The notes: generated from the letters alone by a model not told the origin. A stretch of DNA of 39,164 bases from Verrucomicrobiota bacterium (GCA_016235545.1 JACRKB010000092.1:1-39164), one strand, 5' to 3'; shown: positions 24,713-33,150, numbered from the stretch's first letter. Translations and numbers: made by a program.

Positions 24713-26497
24713 ATGACACGCATGAAAAACAGCTCCCTGTGCCTCGCCGTCGCTCCCGTGGCGATGCTGGTATTCGCAGCCTGCAATCAGGCGGGTGCCG
24801 CGCCGCCCGCCGCGCTCCCCGTGCCCCCGCTTGTCAACGAGTGCGCGCCGGGCATTCGCGGCGGGCGCCTGGTCCTCTCCACTTTCGGCGACCCCAAGAC
24901 CTTCAACCCCATCGCCTCCAACGAAGGTTCCTCCGAGGACATTTACAGGTTCATCTTCTCATCCCTGCTCACGTTGGACATGCCTTCCCAGAAGATGCTC
25001 CCAAGCCTCGCGGACAAATGGTCCGTCGCCGCCGATCAAAAGACGTGGACCTTCAAGCTGCGCCAGGGATTGGTCTGGAGCGATGGCAAGCCGCTCACCG
25101 CCGACGATGTCGTCTTCACCTTTCAAGTCATCTACGATCCCGATGTGCCGAACCCGGCCATTGACCTGCTGAAGGTGGACGGCAAGCCCTTTCTCGTCAC
25201 CAAGCTCGACGCCCTGACCGTGCAGTTCGTCACGCCCGGGCCGTGCGCACCATTCGAGGAGAACGTTGGCAACACGCCCATCCTTCCCAAACACATCCTC
25301 GCCGGGAAACTCGCCGCGAAGAAATTTGTCTCGGCCTACGGTGTGGACACGCCGCCCGCCGAGCTGGTGGGCAGCGGCCCCTTCAAGCTCAAGCAACACA
25401 AGGCCGGCGAGTTCACCCTGCTGGAGCGCAACCCCAACTACTTCGTCGTGGACAAGGCCGGCACGCGCCTGCCCTATCTCGACAACCTGATGTATCAGGT
25501 CGTGCCCGACATGAACGCCATGTCGCTGCGCTTCCTCAAGGGCGAAAATGACCTCCACGAGTTCCTCCGGCCCGACGAGGTTGAGCGCTTCAGGTCAGAG
25601 GCCACGAAGAGCGGACGCTTCCAGATAAAGGAGCTGGGCATCGGCCTGGAGCGCGGCTTCCTCTGGTTCAACCAGAACACCAACCTCAACGCAACGACTG
25701 GCAAGCCCATCGTGGAGCCGAGGAAACTCGCGTGGTTCCGGCAGCAGAAATTCCGGCAGGCCATTGCCCACGCCGTGGACAGGCCCAGCATTGTGAAGGC
25801 CGTCTATGCCGGCAAGGCGCAGGCCAACTTCGGCTACATCACTGCCGCCAACAAAAAGTGGCTCGCCGGCGGCCTGGCCGAATATCCCTTCGACCCTGCC
25901 CGCGCCCGCGCCCTGCTCAAGGAAATCGGCATCCTGGACCGCAACGGCAACGGCATCCTGGAAGACGCGCAGGGCAACGAGATCGAGTTCACCTTCAACA
26001 CCAACACCGGCAACAACGTCCGCGACAAGATCGCCATCTTCATCCAGGCCGACCTGAAAAAACTCGGCATCAAGGTCAATTACCAGCCCATCGAGTTCAA
26101 CACGCTCATCACCCGCATCAATGACACCTACGAATACGAGTGCGTCCTCCTCAGCCTTGGCGGCGGCAGCACCGACCCCTCCTCCTCGATGAACGTGCTC
26201 AAGTCCGACGGCTACACGCACGAGTGGTTTCCGAAGCAGAAGACACCCTCGACACCTTGGGAGGCGCGCATTGATCAACTCATGGACGAGCAGCACAAGA
26301 CGCTGGACTTCGCGAAGCGCAAGGCGCTCTTCGACGAAGTGCAGCAGATCATGAGCAGCCAGGCACCGCTCATCTACACCGTCTCGCCCATAAGCTACGT
26401 GGCCGTCCGCAACGAGATCGCCAACCTCCGCCCCTCCGTCCTGAGCTACTACCGCGTCTCGTGGAACGCCGAGGAGCTTTACTTCAGAAAGAAGTAG
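24713..26497 (+). CDS. Oligopeptide/nickel-type ABC transporter substrate-binding lipoprotein (SBP_bac_5)
   Basis: 594 residues from ATG 24713 (ATG 24722 is also possible). The signal ends in FAAC (Cys24), so it is a lipoprotein. The family-5 solute-binding pattern is clear: GGRLVLSTFGDPKTFNPIAS, LADKWSVAADQKTWTFKLRQ, GLVWSDGKPLTADDVVFTF, a VGSGPFKLKQHKAGE segment and FRQAIAHAVDR. These proteins bind peptides, nickel or other solutes and pass them to DppBCDF-type permeases. No permease or ATPase gene is beside it, so it is an orphan that must use machinery encoded elsewhere. The upstream sequence lacks a Shine-Dalgarno motif. Confidence 0.92.
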   Translation: MTRMKNSSLCLAVAPVAMLVFAACNQAGAAPPAALPVPPLVNECAPGIRGGRLVLSTFGDPKTFNPIASNEGSSEDIYRFIFSSLLTLDMPSQKMLPSLADKWSVAADQKTWTFKLRQGLVWSDGKPLTADDVVFTFQVIYDPDVPNPAIDLLKVDGKPFLVTKLDALTVQFVTPGPCAPFEENVGNTPILPKHILAGKLAAKKFVSAYGVDTPPAELVGSGPFKLKQHKAGEFTLLERNPNYFVVDKAGTRLPYLDNLMYQVVPDMNAMSLRFLKGENDLHEFLRPDEVERFRSEATKSGRFQIKELGIGLERGFLWFNQNTNLNATTGKPIVEPRKLAWFRQQKFRQAIAHAVDRPSIVKAVYAGKAQANFGYITAANKKWLAGGLAEYPFDPARARALLKEIGILDRNGNGILEDAQGNEIEFTFNTNTGNNVRDKIAIFIQADLKKLGIKVNYQPIEFNTLITRINDTYEYECVLLSLGGGSTDPSSSMNVLKSDGYTHEWFPKQKTPSTPWEARIDQLMDEQHKTLDFAKRKALFDEVQQIMSSQAPLIYTVSPISYVAVRNEIANLRPSVLSYYRVSWNAEELYFRKK

Positions 26498-27222
26498 TGG
26501 CGGCAGGCGGCCCCGCCTGCCGTGGAGGTGGGCATTTCGCCCGGAGGCCCGAATGCTGGGCTCGCCGCAGAGATTTCAGCCCGTTTGCCGAAGTCGCAGG
26601 CTGAATGCCTGTGACCTCGCAATTCGGGTTGAACCCGATTTCCGAAATTGGAACCGCAGGGGACGCGAGAAAGGCGGACGGAGCGCGGCGTTCACGCCGC
26701 AGGAGGCCGGGGAGGAAAAGTGCATTCGGCTGCCGGTTGGTTTGGGCACGTCTCTGCGGCCTGAAGGCCGCGCTCCTGGCCGACAGTTCGCATCCTACTT
26801 CGGAGTTCGGGTTCAACCCGAATTCCGAAGTCGGCGGCGGGCGAAGCCCGCCCGGCGCGGGGAGCGCCCGCCGCTGGCGGGCGGTTTTCGGCGGCCCGCC
26901 GAAAACCTCGTTCCACTCACCTTTTTCCGGCCCCGACAAGCCAGTGAGTGAACGAAGGTTTGGGCGGGCCGCCCAAACCTGCACGCGGGCCGCGTGCGCT
27001 CCCCATCCCACTTCGGAGTTCGGGTTCAAACGGCCGGGGCAATTTGGGACCCCTGCGGGGATGCGTCGTCTGGACGCGCTGACCGAAGCTCGGCACAATC
27101 GCCGCTGGGATGAACTCTGGCTGGCCGCCTGAATGGGGGGCAGTGTCCAAGATGCGCCCTTCTCCAGCCTGGCGGTGGCTTTCGCCTTCCCGGCACTGCG
27201 GCGGCGTGGTTCAGTTCGCGCC
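26498..27222. repeat. Repeat-rich intergenic region (R9 copy 2 and several palindromes)
   Basis: About 725 bp without a convincing gene. Positions 26729-26816 repeat 23592-23680. Variants of acttcggagttcgggttcaa occur at about 26798-26817 and again near 27010, and inverted forms (ttgaacccgatttccgaa; caacccgaattccgaagtcg) near 26629 and 26815. Near-perfect hairpins are gttttcggcggcccgccgaaaac (26883-26905, written here as arms gttttcggcgg and ccgccgaaaac) and ggtttgggcgg with ccgcccaaacc (26958-26980). The last 100 bp before the DUF554 gene have coding-like periodicity but no recognisable protein. It looks like a hotspot of palindromic elements. Confidence 0.65.
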
Positions 27223-27942
27223 TTGACCGGCACGTTCATCAACACGGCGGCGATTCTCGTCGGCGGCTTCGTCGGGCTGACTGCGGCGCGCCAGCTCTCC
27301 GCGCAGACGCAGACGCGCATCAAGCTCGCGCTCGCGGCGTTCACCCTTTACGCCGGAGCGAGCATGGTTTGGCAGGGCACTGGCGGGAGCCTCGGCACTG
27401 TGCTCAAGCAGCTTGGCATCGCGATGCTTGCGCTGGTGCTGGGCAACGCGCTGGGCATGGCGCTGCGGCTCCAGGCCGGATTGAACAAGCTCGGGCGCTT
27501 TGTGAAGGAGCGCATCGCCAAGGCCAGCCCGGCGGACGACAACCGCTTCAGCGAGGGCTTCGTCACCTGCACGCTGCTCTTTTGTGTCGGGCCGATGGCG
27601 ATCCTCGGCGCACTCGAGGACGGCACGAGCGGCGACTTCAAAATCCTCGCCATCAAGTCCGCGTTGGACGGCCTGGCGGCGATGGGCTTCGCGGCGACGT
27701 TTGGCCCCGGCGTGCTGCTGGCCGCGCTGCCGGTGCTCGCGTATCAGGGCACGCTCACGCTGCTGGCGCACGCGCTGGCAGACCAACTCCACGATCCGCT
27801 GCTGCTCGGCTCCATCCGCGTCACTGGCGGTCTGGTGGTGATGTGCATCACCGTCGTCATCCTCGACGTGCGGAAAGTTCCACTTGCAAACTACCTGCCC
27901 AGCCTCGCCGTCGCGCCGCTGCTGACGCACTGGTGGAGGTGA
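27223..27942 (+). CDS. DUF554 family membrane protein
   Basis: About 239 residues if it starts at TTG 27223, chosen because DUF554 proteins begin with a GTxxNxxAIxxGGxxG pattern and here TGTFINTAAILVGGFVGL follows that codon at once. An in-frame ATG at 27133 would add 30 residues of basic sequence unlike the family. Further features are six or seven membrane helices, FVTCTLLFCVGPMAILGALEDG (the conserved CxGPMAIxGxxxDG motif), KSALDGLAAMGFAAT and a final PLANYLPSL. The family is widespread (YdfK/YqgA-like), with unknown transport function. It lies alone after the repeat-rich gap. Confidence 0.88.
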   Translation: MTGTFINTAAILVGGFVGLTAARQLSAQTQTRIKLALAAFTLYAGASMVWQGTGGSLGTVLKQLGIAMLALVLGNALGMALRLQAGLNKLGRFVKERIAKASPADDNRFSEGFVTCTLLFCVGPMAILGALEDGTSGDFKILAIKSALDGLAAMGFAATFGPGVLLAALPVLAYQGTLTLLAHALADQLHDPLLLGSIRVTGGLVVMCITVVILDVRKVPLANYLPSLAVAPLLTHWWR

Positions 27943-27962
27943 TAACGAGTTGGGGCTTCGCA

Positions 27963-28436
27963 TCAGTGGCGCAGCGAAGGCGCGGAGGCCCGCACGCCGC
28001 GGGGCAGGAGGAGGCGGCCCAGCCAGTTGAAGGGATGAACCTCGCGTGTCGGCTGGTCGGCGCAGACCAATGGTCGGCCTTCGCTCGCCCAGTCGAAGAT
28101 CGCGCCTTCAAGGTTGAAAACTTCCCGGTGCCCGGCGCGAGCGAGCCGCTTCGCCATGACGGATGAGCGAAAGCCCGCCGCGCAGTAGCAGACGATGGGT
28201 TGCGTCGTCGGCACGTTCTCCAGCACGGCTTTCGCTGCATCGCTGAACTCCACACGTCGCGCACCAGCGAGATGGCTCACGGCGAATTCCTCCGGCTGTC
28301 GCACATCGAGCAGCAGCGGCTGAGGGCGCGAGCTGTCCGCGAGCCACGCGGCGAGCTGCGCGGGCGGGAGCTGCCGCACTTGCGGGAACCAGACGCGCAT
28401 GAACACGCGGGCCAGTGCGCGAAGCAGGGCGCTCAT
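27963..28436 (-). CDS. Rhodanese-like domain protein
   Basis: 157 residues from ATG 28436. After an amphipathic N-terminus (ALLRALARVFMRVWFP) comes a complete rhodanese domain: LLLDVRQPEEFAVSHLAGAR, then the active loop Cys85-Ala-Ala-Gly-Phe-Arg90 and GHREVFNLEGAIFDWASEG. Cys85 and Arg90 fit a persulfide-carrying sulfurtransferase. About 30 basic residues follow the domain. Its ATG overlaps the TGA of the preceding lipoprotein gene (TGATG), so the two are translationally coupled. There is no signal peptide; it is probably cytoplasmic or associated with the membrane. Confidence 0.87.
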   Translation of the reverse strand: MSALLRALARVFMRVWFPQVRQLPPAQLAAWLADSSRPQPLLLDVRQPEEFAVSHLAGARRVEFSDAAKAVLENVPTTQPIVCYCAAGFRSSVMAKRLARAGHREVFNLEGAIFDWASEGRPLVCADQPTREVHPFNWLGRLLLPRGVRASAPSLRH

Positions 28437-29026
28437 CAATGCACATGGAACGGCCCGCCCGCATACATGTAGAGCGAGACGATGCCGAACCAGACGGCCA
28501 CCACCGTGACGTCCGCGACCACCGCCACCGGTGTCATCACCACGCGGAAGGCCGTGCTGCTTTGGTCCACGTAGGTCGGCAGTTGGTGCGGGCCATCCGG
28601 CACGCCGTCGCGGACGATGGTGAAGCTCTTGCTGTCAGCCGCGAGCTTGAGGTAAAGCGGCGGGGCAGGCGCGGGCTGGCCCGCAACGATGACCGGGACT
28701 TCCACCCAGCCCGCACCGGGAGCCGGGCTGGTGAAGCTGGGTTTGCCTCGGGCTGCCAGCGTCTTCGCACTGTCCGGGAGAAAGAACGCGCGTCGGCGGA
28801 TGGAGCTGTCCTTCTCGCGCCGCTCGTCATACGAGACCTTGAGCCGCGACGACGGCGGGCGCTGAAACGTCTTGAGTGTCGCCGTGCCCGCAGGCTCGTA
28901 GTGGTCCGTAAGGCCCGCGTCCGACCAGAGCTTGTGGGTGAGGCCGTATTCCTCATACGTCTGGCAGCCGGTGAACGGGAGCGCACCGGCCAGCAGCAGG
29001 GCGGTGAGGGAGCGCGTCGGCTTCAT
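28436..29026 (-). CDS. Putative lipoprotein with C-terminal membrane helix
   Basis: 196 residues from ATG 29026. The signal ends LPFTGC (Cys20), a lipobox, and the next residues are QTYEEYGLTHKLW. The middle part (SRLKVSYDERREKDSSIRRR; PDSAKTLAARGKPSF; VEVPVIVAGQPAP) has no motif I recognise. The C-terminal part holds a hydrophobic helix (FRVVMTPVAVVADVTVVAVW, about 164-183) and ends in GGPFHVH. The combination of lipid anchor and C-terminal helix is unusual; if both are real the protein spans or sits between membranes. It is transcribed with the following rhodanese gene and divergently from rbsD/fucU. Confidence 0.65.
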   Translation of the reverse strand: MKPTRSLTALLLAGALPFTGCQTYEEYGLTHKLWSDAGLTDHYEPAGTATLKTFQRPPSSRLKVSYDERREKDSSIRRRAFFLPDSAKTLAARGKPSFTSPAPGAGWVEVPVIVAGQPAPAPPLYLKLAADSKSFTIVRDGVPDGPHQLPTYVDQSSTAFRVVMTPVAVVADVTVVAVWFGIVSLYMYAGGPFHVH

Positions 29027-29086
29027 GTGCGAGTGGCGGATTGAAACACCCTTTCCTCCGCCCCGCAAGCGGACCATCCTCCCGCC

Positions 29087-29479
29087 ATGCTCATCACCGG
29101 CATCCTCAATCCCGCCCTCAACTCCCTTCTCGCGCGCGTTCGCCACACGAACACACTCGTCATCGTGGACCGCGGCTTCCCGCTCTGGCCGGACATCGAG
29201 ACCGTGGACATCTCGCTCGTGGACAACGTGCCCACCGTGCTGCAAGTGCTCGCCGCCGTGCGACAGAACTTCTGCGTCTCCCAGGCCTACATGGCCCGGG
29301 AGTTTGTGAAAGAAAACTCACGCAAGACGAAGAACGAGTTCCTCCGCGCGCTGCGGGGCTGCGCCGTGGACTTCGAGCCGCACGAGCAATTCCGCCAGCG
29401 CGTGCCGGAAGCCATCGGCATCATCCGCACCGGCGACACGATTCAGTATGCGAACATGGTGCTGGTGTCGGGTCGGTAA
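29087..29479 (+). CDS. RbsD/FucU family sugar mutarotase/pyranase-like protein
   Basis: 130 residues, the usual size. It begins MLITGILNPALNSLLARV, has the conserved His20 in RHTNTLVIVDRGFP (GHTD in most members), Asp28 in VDRGFP, a VDISLVDNVPTVLQVL segment and the C-terminal YANMVLVSG, as in RbsD/FucU where a YAN motif closes the sugar pocket. The family interconverts pyranose forms of ribose or anomers of fucose. The substrate is not clear, and no ribose or fucose transporter or kinase is present. The next gene, 108 bp on, is a Gfo/Idh/MocA oxidoreductase, which supports a role in a sugar pathway. Confidence 0.86.
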   Translation: MLITGILNPALNSLLARVRHTNTLVIVDRGFPLWPDIETVDISLVDNVPTVLQVLAAVRQNFCVSQAYMAREFVKENSRKTKNEFLRALRGCAVDFEPHEQFRQRVPEAIGIIRTGDTIQYANMVLVSGR

Positions 29480-29587
29480 CAAGGTGGCGCTTGGCGGACC
29501 GGGCACTGAAAGCTGAATCCAGAACTCCGAACCCAAAACTCGGAAAGGGCTTGCCCACCATTTTCCCCGCCCGCGATACTCCACCTC

Positions 29588-30751
29588 ATGAAACACGTCC
29601 GTCTCGGCATCGTCGGCCTCGGCAACATCGGCAAGTTCCACGCCGGCTACCTCCTCGACAAAAAAATCTCCCGCTGCGAGCTGGCCGCCGTCAGCGACGC
29701 CTTCGCGCCAGGCCTCGCGCCCTACCAAAACCGGCCCGGCCTTCAGACCTTTGCGAGCTGCGAGGCGATGATTCGCTCGGGCGCGATTGACGCCCTCATC
29801 GTCGCCACCCCGCACTTTCTCCACACCACCATCGGCATTGACGCGCTCAAGAACGGGCTGCACGTCATGGTTGAGAAGCCCATCTCCGCCCACAAGGCCG
29901 ACGCCGAGCGGCTCATCGCGGTGGCCCAGGCGCATCCCAAGCAAGTCTTCGGCGGGATGTTCCAGATGCGCGTGGAGCCGCGTTACCAGAAGATCAAGCA
30001 GCTCCTTGCCAGCGCGGACTTCGGCCAGCTCGTGCGCGTGAACTGGGTCATCACCGACTGGTTCCGCACTGAAGCATATTACGCCAGCGGTGGCTGGCGC
30101 GCGACGTGGAAGGGCGAGGGCGGCGGCGTGCTGCTCAACCAGTGCCTGCACCAGCTCGACATGCTGCAGTGGCTTTGCGGCATGCCCAAGACCGTGCGCG
30201 GCTTCTGCCAGCTCGGGCGCTATCACAACATCGAGGTCGAGGACAACATCACCACCTTCATGGAATGGGCCAACGGCGCGACCGGCGTGTTCATCTCCTC
30301 CACCGGCGAAGCCCCCGGCACCAACCGCCTCGAACTCTGCGGCACACGCGGCAAGCTCGTCGTCGAGGACAACAAGATGCGCTTCACGCGCAACGAGTCG
30401 GACATGATCGAGTTCAGCAAGACCTCGAAGAGCGGATTCGCCAAGCCCGACGCGTGGAACTGCGAAATCCCCTTCGAGCCGGCGACCAACCCGCACGGCA
30501 TCCTCATCCAGAACTTCGTGGACGCGATCCTCGATGGCACGCCCCTCATCACGCCCGGCGCGGAGGGCATGGGTTCCGTCGAGCTGGCGAACGTCCTCCT
30601 CTACTCCTCACTCATCAACCAGAGCATCGAGCTGCCGATGGACAGCAAGGCGTGGGAGAGCAAGCTCAACGAACTCATCGCCAACTCGCGCCACGAGAAG
30701 AAGGTGGTCGTGAGCACGGCGGAGGATTTCACGAAGTCGTTTAACAAGTAG
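29588..30751 (+). CDS. Gfo/Idh/MocA family NAD(P)-dependent oxidoreductase
   Basis: 387 residues. The Rossmann motif GxGxxG is at 10-15 (GLGNIG), the EKP motif with catalytic Lys97 at 96-98 (VEKPIS), and the substrate region has GGGVLLNQCLHQLDMLQWL, giving the usual His and Asp. The C-terminal (alpha/beta) domain follows (GATGVFISSTGEAPGTNRLEL). Such enzymes oxidise or reduce sugars, inositols or sugar derivatives with NAD(P). Substrate is unknown. No signal peptide, so cytoplasmic, unlike the many Tat-exported relatives in this phylum. It is next to the RbsD/FucU gene and may share its pathway. Confidence 0.93.
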   Translation: MKHVRLGIVGLGNIGKFHAGYLLDKKISRCELAAVSDAFAPGLAPYQNRPGLQTFASCEAMIRSGAIDALIVATPHFLHTTIGIDALKNGLHVMVEKPISAHKADAERLIAVAQAHPKQVFGGMFQMRVEPRYQKIKQLLASADFGQLVRVNWVITDWFRTEAYYASGGWRATWKGEGGGVLLNQCLHQLDMLQWLCGMPKTVRGFCQLGRYHNIEVEDNITTFMEWANGATGVFISSTGEAPGTNRLELCGTRGKLVVEDNKMRFTRNESDMIEFSKTSKSGFAKPDAWNCEIPFEPATNPHGILIQNFVDAILDGTPLITPGAEGMGSVELANVLLYSSLINQSIELPMDSKAWESKLNELIANSRHEKKVVVSTAEDFTKSFNK

Positions 30752-30817
30752 CGCGGGCCGTTCTGCCGCAGGCCGGTATTGATTTCCGGACACGAGCCGC
30801 CTACGTTCGGCCACAGC

Positions 30818-31360
30818 ATGGAAACCACACTCGACCTACCGGTGGTGAGCGACCAGCACGCGTTCAACTTGGAACGCTGGGAGGAAATCTGCGCTGATCC
30901 TGTGCTGGCCGCGTATGAGTTCCGCATCGAAACTGACCGCTATGGTCATCCCACTATGATGCCCCCGCCCGGAATCGACCACGGTGCCTATCAGTCAACC
31001 ATCAGCTTTCACCTCCGCCGGCTGCTCAAGGGCGGCAAGGTTCTCACCGAGTGTCCAGTCTCCACCGCAGACGGGATCAAGGGAGTGGACGTGGTGTGGA
31101 TCTCGACGGCGCGCATCGTCGAGGCCCGCCGGAACAACGTGCTCGTGCGTGCTCCCGAGATTTGCGTGGAGGTCATTTCACCAAGCAACACACGCGACGA
31201 AATCGCGGAAAAGAAACGGCTCTATTTCAATGCGGGTGCCGACGAGGTCTGGCTGTGCGACGCGCGGGGACGTATGACCTTTTTCTGCAAAGCCAACCCC
31301 GGGCAAGGCAGAGCTTCGTCCGCGCTGTGCTCCAGATTTCCAGTCCAGTTGAGTGAATGA
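30818..31360 (+). CDS. Uma2 family PD-(D/E)XK nuclease-fold protein
   Basis: 180 residues from ATG 30818; the frame is open to 30779 but METTLDLPVVS fits the family start. The Uma2 (DUF820) pattern is seen in ERWEEICADP, a GVDVVWIS segment (Asp of the PD motif), PEICVEVISPSN (the ExE/ExK element), then RDEIAEKKRLYFNAGADEVWLCDARG. Residues fit a PD-(D/E)XK nuclease fold, though biological nuclease activity is not shown for most members. Such genes are abundant in cyanobacteria and some Planctomycetes and Verrucomicrobiota, often mobile. No partner antitoxin was recognised. The C-terminus (GQGRASSALCSRFPVQLSE) looks somewhat degenerate. Confidence 0.83.
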   Translation: METTLDLPVVSDQHAFNLERWEEICADPVLAAYEFRIETDRYGHPTMMPPPGIDHGAYQSTISFHLRRLLKGGKVLTECPVSTADGIKGVDVVWISTARIVEARRNNVLVRAPEICVEVISPSNTRDEIAEKKRLYFNAGADEVWLCDARGRMTFFCKANPGQGRASSALCSRFPVQLSE

Positions 31361-31412
31361 GCGGCAACCTTTCCACGCTGCCGATGAGCAATAAGGCTTG
31401 GGAGAAGCAGCC

Positions 31413-31470
31413 GCCGAGGTGAGGAGGCGGACTTTGTTGCGTTCGGAAGAATCCGCCTCGTGACCTCGGC
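31413..31470. repeat. Palindrome between convergent genes
   Basis: Arms gccgaggtgaggaggcgga (31413-31431) and tccgcctcgtgacctcggc (31452-31470) pair at 17 of 19 positions around a 20-nt loop. It lies between the convergent Uma2 and mcsB genes, where it could act as a bidirectional terminator although there is no clear U-tract on either side. Confidence 0.7.
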
Positions 31471-31481
31471 AGCTACCCTGT

Positions 31482-32555
31482 TCACTCCGGCGCTTGCGGG
31501 CGGGGGACGGGGCGGAGGCGGGCGCGGATCATCGTGGCACGGAGGATGTCGCGCTCCTCGGCGCCGAGCTTCTCGGTGTGCTGCTGCTGGAGGTGCGCGG
31601 GCTGGGTGAGGAGGAAAAGCTCGTCGGTGAGGGAGCGGTCGAGCTTCTCGAAAAGGCCCAGCTCTCCGCCGAGCCGCAGGAGGGAGAGCAGGTTCATCGT
31701 CTCCTTGGAGGTGATGGTGTGCGCGTTGGCGAGGATGCCGTAGGCGCGTCCGATGTGGTTGAAGACGATCTTGGACTTCTTTTCGAGCAGCAAGAGGCGC
31801 GCGTTCTCCTCCTCTTCGATGATCTGGTTGAGAGCCTTGCTGATGCGCTCGATGATCTGCGCCTCGGACTCGCCCAAGGTCATCTGGTTGGAGACTTGGA
31901 AGACGTTGCCGAGGGCCTCGGTGCCTTCGCCGTAGAGGCCGCGGACCGCGAAGTTGAGTTTGTTCGCTGCGTTGATGATGCGGGTGATCTCCTCGGCGAG
32001 GACGAGGCCGGGAAGGTGGAGCATGGCGCTGACGCGGATGCCGGTGCCGAGGTTGGTGGGGCAGGCGGTGAGGTAGCCCAGCTCGGGGCTGAAGGCGAAT
32101 TCGAGCCTGGTCTCGAGCGCGGAGTCGAGGGCGTCAATGGCCTGCCAGCAGGCCTTGATTTGCAGGCCGGGGCGCAGCGCCTGCATGCGCAGGTGGTCTT
32201 CCTCATTGATCATCAGGCAGAGGGTTTCCTCCTGGTTCACGACGAGGCCGCTGCCCGAGCCTTTGGCGGCGTGCTCGCGGCTGATGAGGTGGCGCTCGAC
32301 GAGGATTTGCTTGTCGAGCGCGGACAGGTCGTCCATCGCGGCTGCGAAGTGCGGGGCCAGCTGCGGGAGGCTCTCAACGGCGGGCTGAACGGTTTCAAGG
32401 ACGCGGATGCGGTCGGGCTTCTTGGCCCACGAGGGGAAGGGGTGCTTGCGGAGGTTGCGCGCGAGGCGCACGCGGCTGGACATGACGATCTGGTCGTGCG
32501 GGCCGGTGCGCTGGCAGGCGACTGCGGGCGGGGCGAGGAATTCGTGTATGGTCAT
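31482..32555 (-). CDS. mcsB: Protein arginine kinase McsB
   Basis: 357 residues, close to the 363 of Bacillus McsB. The phosphagen-kinase-type domain has SSRVRLARNL (26-35), the NEEDH motif (117-121), and LTACPTNLGTGIR with Cys165, the counterpart of the active-site cysteine. A glycine-rich ATP loop region and ISKALNQIIEEEENARLLLL follow. The C-terminal RDILRA (335-340) matches the RDxxRA phosphoarginine-binding motif known in McsB. It should phosphorylate arginines of proteins, marking them for ClpC-ClpP. McsA is encoded just upstream; ctsR and clpC are not in the window. The spacer to mcsA holds a palindrome. Confidence 0.94.
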   Translation of the reverse strand: MTIHEFLAPPAVACQRTGPHDQIVMSSRVRLARNLRKHPFPSWAKKPDRIRVLETVQPAVESLPQLAPHFAAAMDDLSALDKQILVERHLISREHAAKGSGSGLVVNQEETLCLMINEEDHLRMQALRPGLQIKACWQAIDALDSALETRLEFAFSPELGYLTACPTNLGTGIRVSAMLHLPGLVLAEEITRIINAANKLNFAVRGLYGEGTEALGNVFQVSNQMTLGESEAQIIERISKALNQIIEEEENARLLLLEKKSKIVFNHIGRAYGILANAHTITSKETMNLLSLLRLGGELGLFEKLDRSLTDELFLLTQPAHLQQQHTEKLGAEERDILRATMIRARLRPVPRPQAPE

Positions 32556-32560
32556 GAACA

Positions 32561-32645
32561 GTTTTGGGTTCCGAGTTTTGAGTTCTGAGTCGGGTCAATC
32601 GCGGACGTGCGCCAGCGCAGAACTCGGAACCCAGAACTCAGAACC
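32561..32645. repeat. Imperfect inverted repeat between mcsA and mcsB (R7)
   Basis: The left arm gttttgggttccgagttttg (32561-32580, continuing agttctgag) pairs with the right arm ctcggaacccagaactcaga (about 32624-32643), with about 30 bp between. A related single tract occurs at 29516-29540 (ccagaactccgaacccaaaa). It lies in the 95-bp space between mcsA and mcsB, and could lower read-through from mcsA into mcsB. Confidence 0.65.
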
Positions 32646-32650
32646 GTCTT

Positions 32651-33133
32651 CTATTTCAGCCGCTTGATCTCGTCGCGCAACTGGGCGGCTTCCTCGAAGT
32701 TCTCTTCCGTGATGGCCTTGTCGAGGCGCTTTTGTAGGAGCTTGAGTTTCTGCGCCTCGGCGCGGGACTGCTGGAGGGCGGCTGGGATTTTGCCGGTGTG
32801 GCGTGTGCCCTTGTGCATGGTCTTGAGCATCCCTTCGAGGCCCTCGCCGAAGGTGGCGTAGCATTCGGAGCAGCCGAAGCGGCCCGCCTTTTTGAAGTCT
32901 GCCTGGGAGTAGCCGCAGGTGGGGCATTTCGCGCCCGGCTCCGCAGCGGGTTCGGCTTCGGCTTCAGCGGGTGGTGCGCTCATGCCCAGGAGCAGGTCGG
33001 AGTAGCTGGTGGGGTCGTCCACGCCTTTTTCCTTCGAGCAATCCTCACACAGGTCCACCTTCTGCATCTTGTCGCCCACGATCTTGGTCAGGTGGACCTT
33101 GGCTTCGTTTTGTTTGCAGGCGTTGCAGAGCAT
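32651..33133 (-). CDS. mcsA: McsA-like zinc-finger protein with UVR motif
   Basis: 160 residues from ATG 33133 (MLCNACKQNEAKVHLT); seven extra codons upstream are open but unneeded. Four CxxC pairs (CNAC, CEDC, CPTC, CSEC) form the two zinc-binding regions of McsA, with an Ala/Pro/Glu-rich stretch between. The C-terminal UVR motif is LQKRLDKAITEENFEEAAQL followed by RDEIKRL. McsA activates McsB and adapts it to ClpC. It is 17 bp after ilvE and precedes mcsB on the same strand, so ilvE-mcsA-mcsB is a likely operon. Confidence 0.92.
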   Translation of the reverse strand: MLCNACKQNEAKVHLTKIVGDKMQKVDLCEDCSKEKGVDDPTSYSDLLLGMSAPPAEAEAEPAAEPGAKCPTCGYSQADFKKAGRFGCSECYATFGEGLEGMLKTMHKGTRHTGKIPAALQQSRAEAQKLKLLQKRLDKAITEENFEEAAQLRDEIKRLK

Positions 33134-33150
33134 GGCGATGAAAGATGCCG

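Noticed and set aside
27020-27132. Possible gene fragment before the DUF554 gene, ending RHNRRWDELWLAA
   Set aside because: The short frame has coding-like periodicity but starts inside repeats and matches no family I know, so I do not call it a pseudogene.
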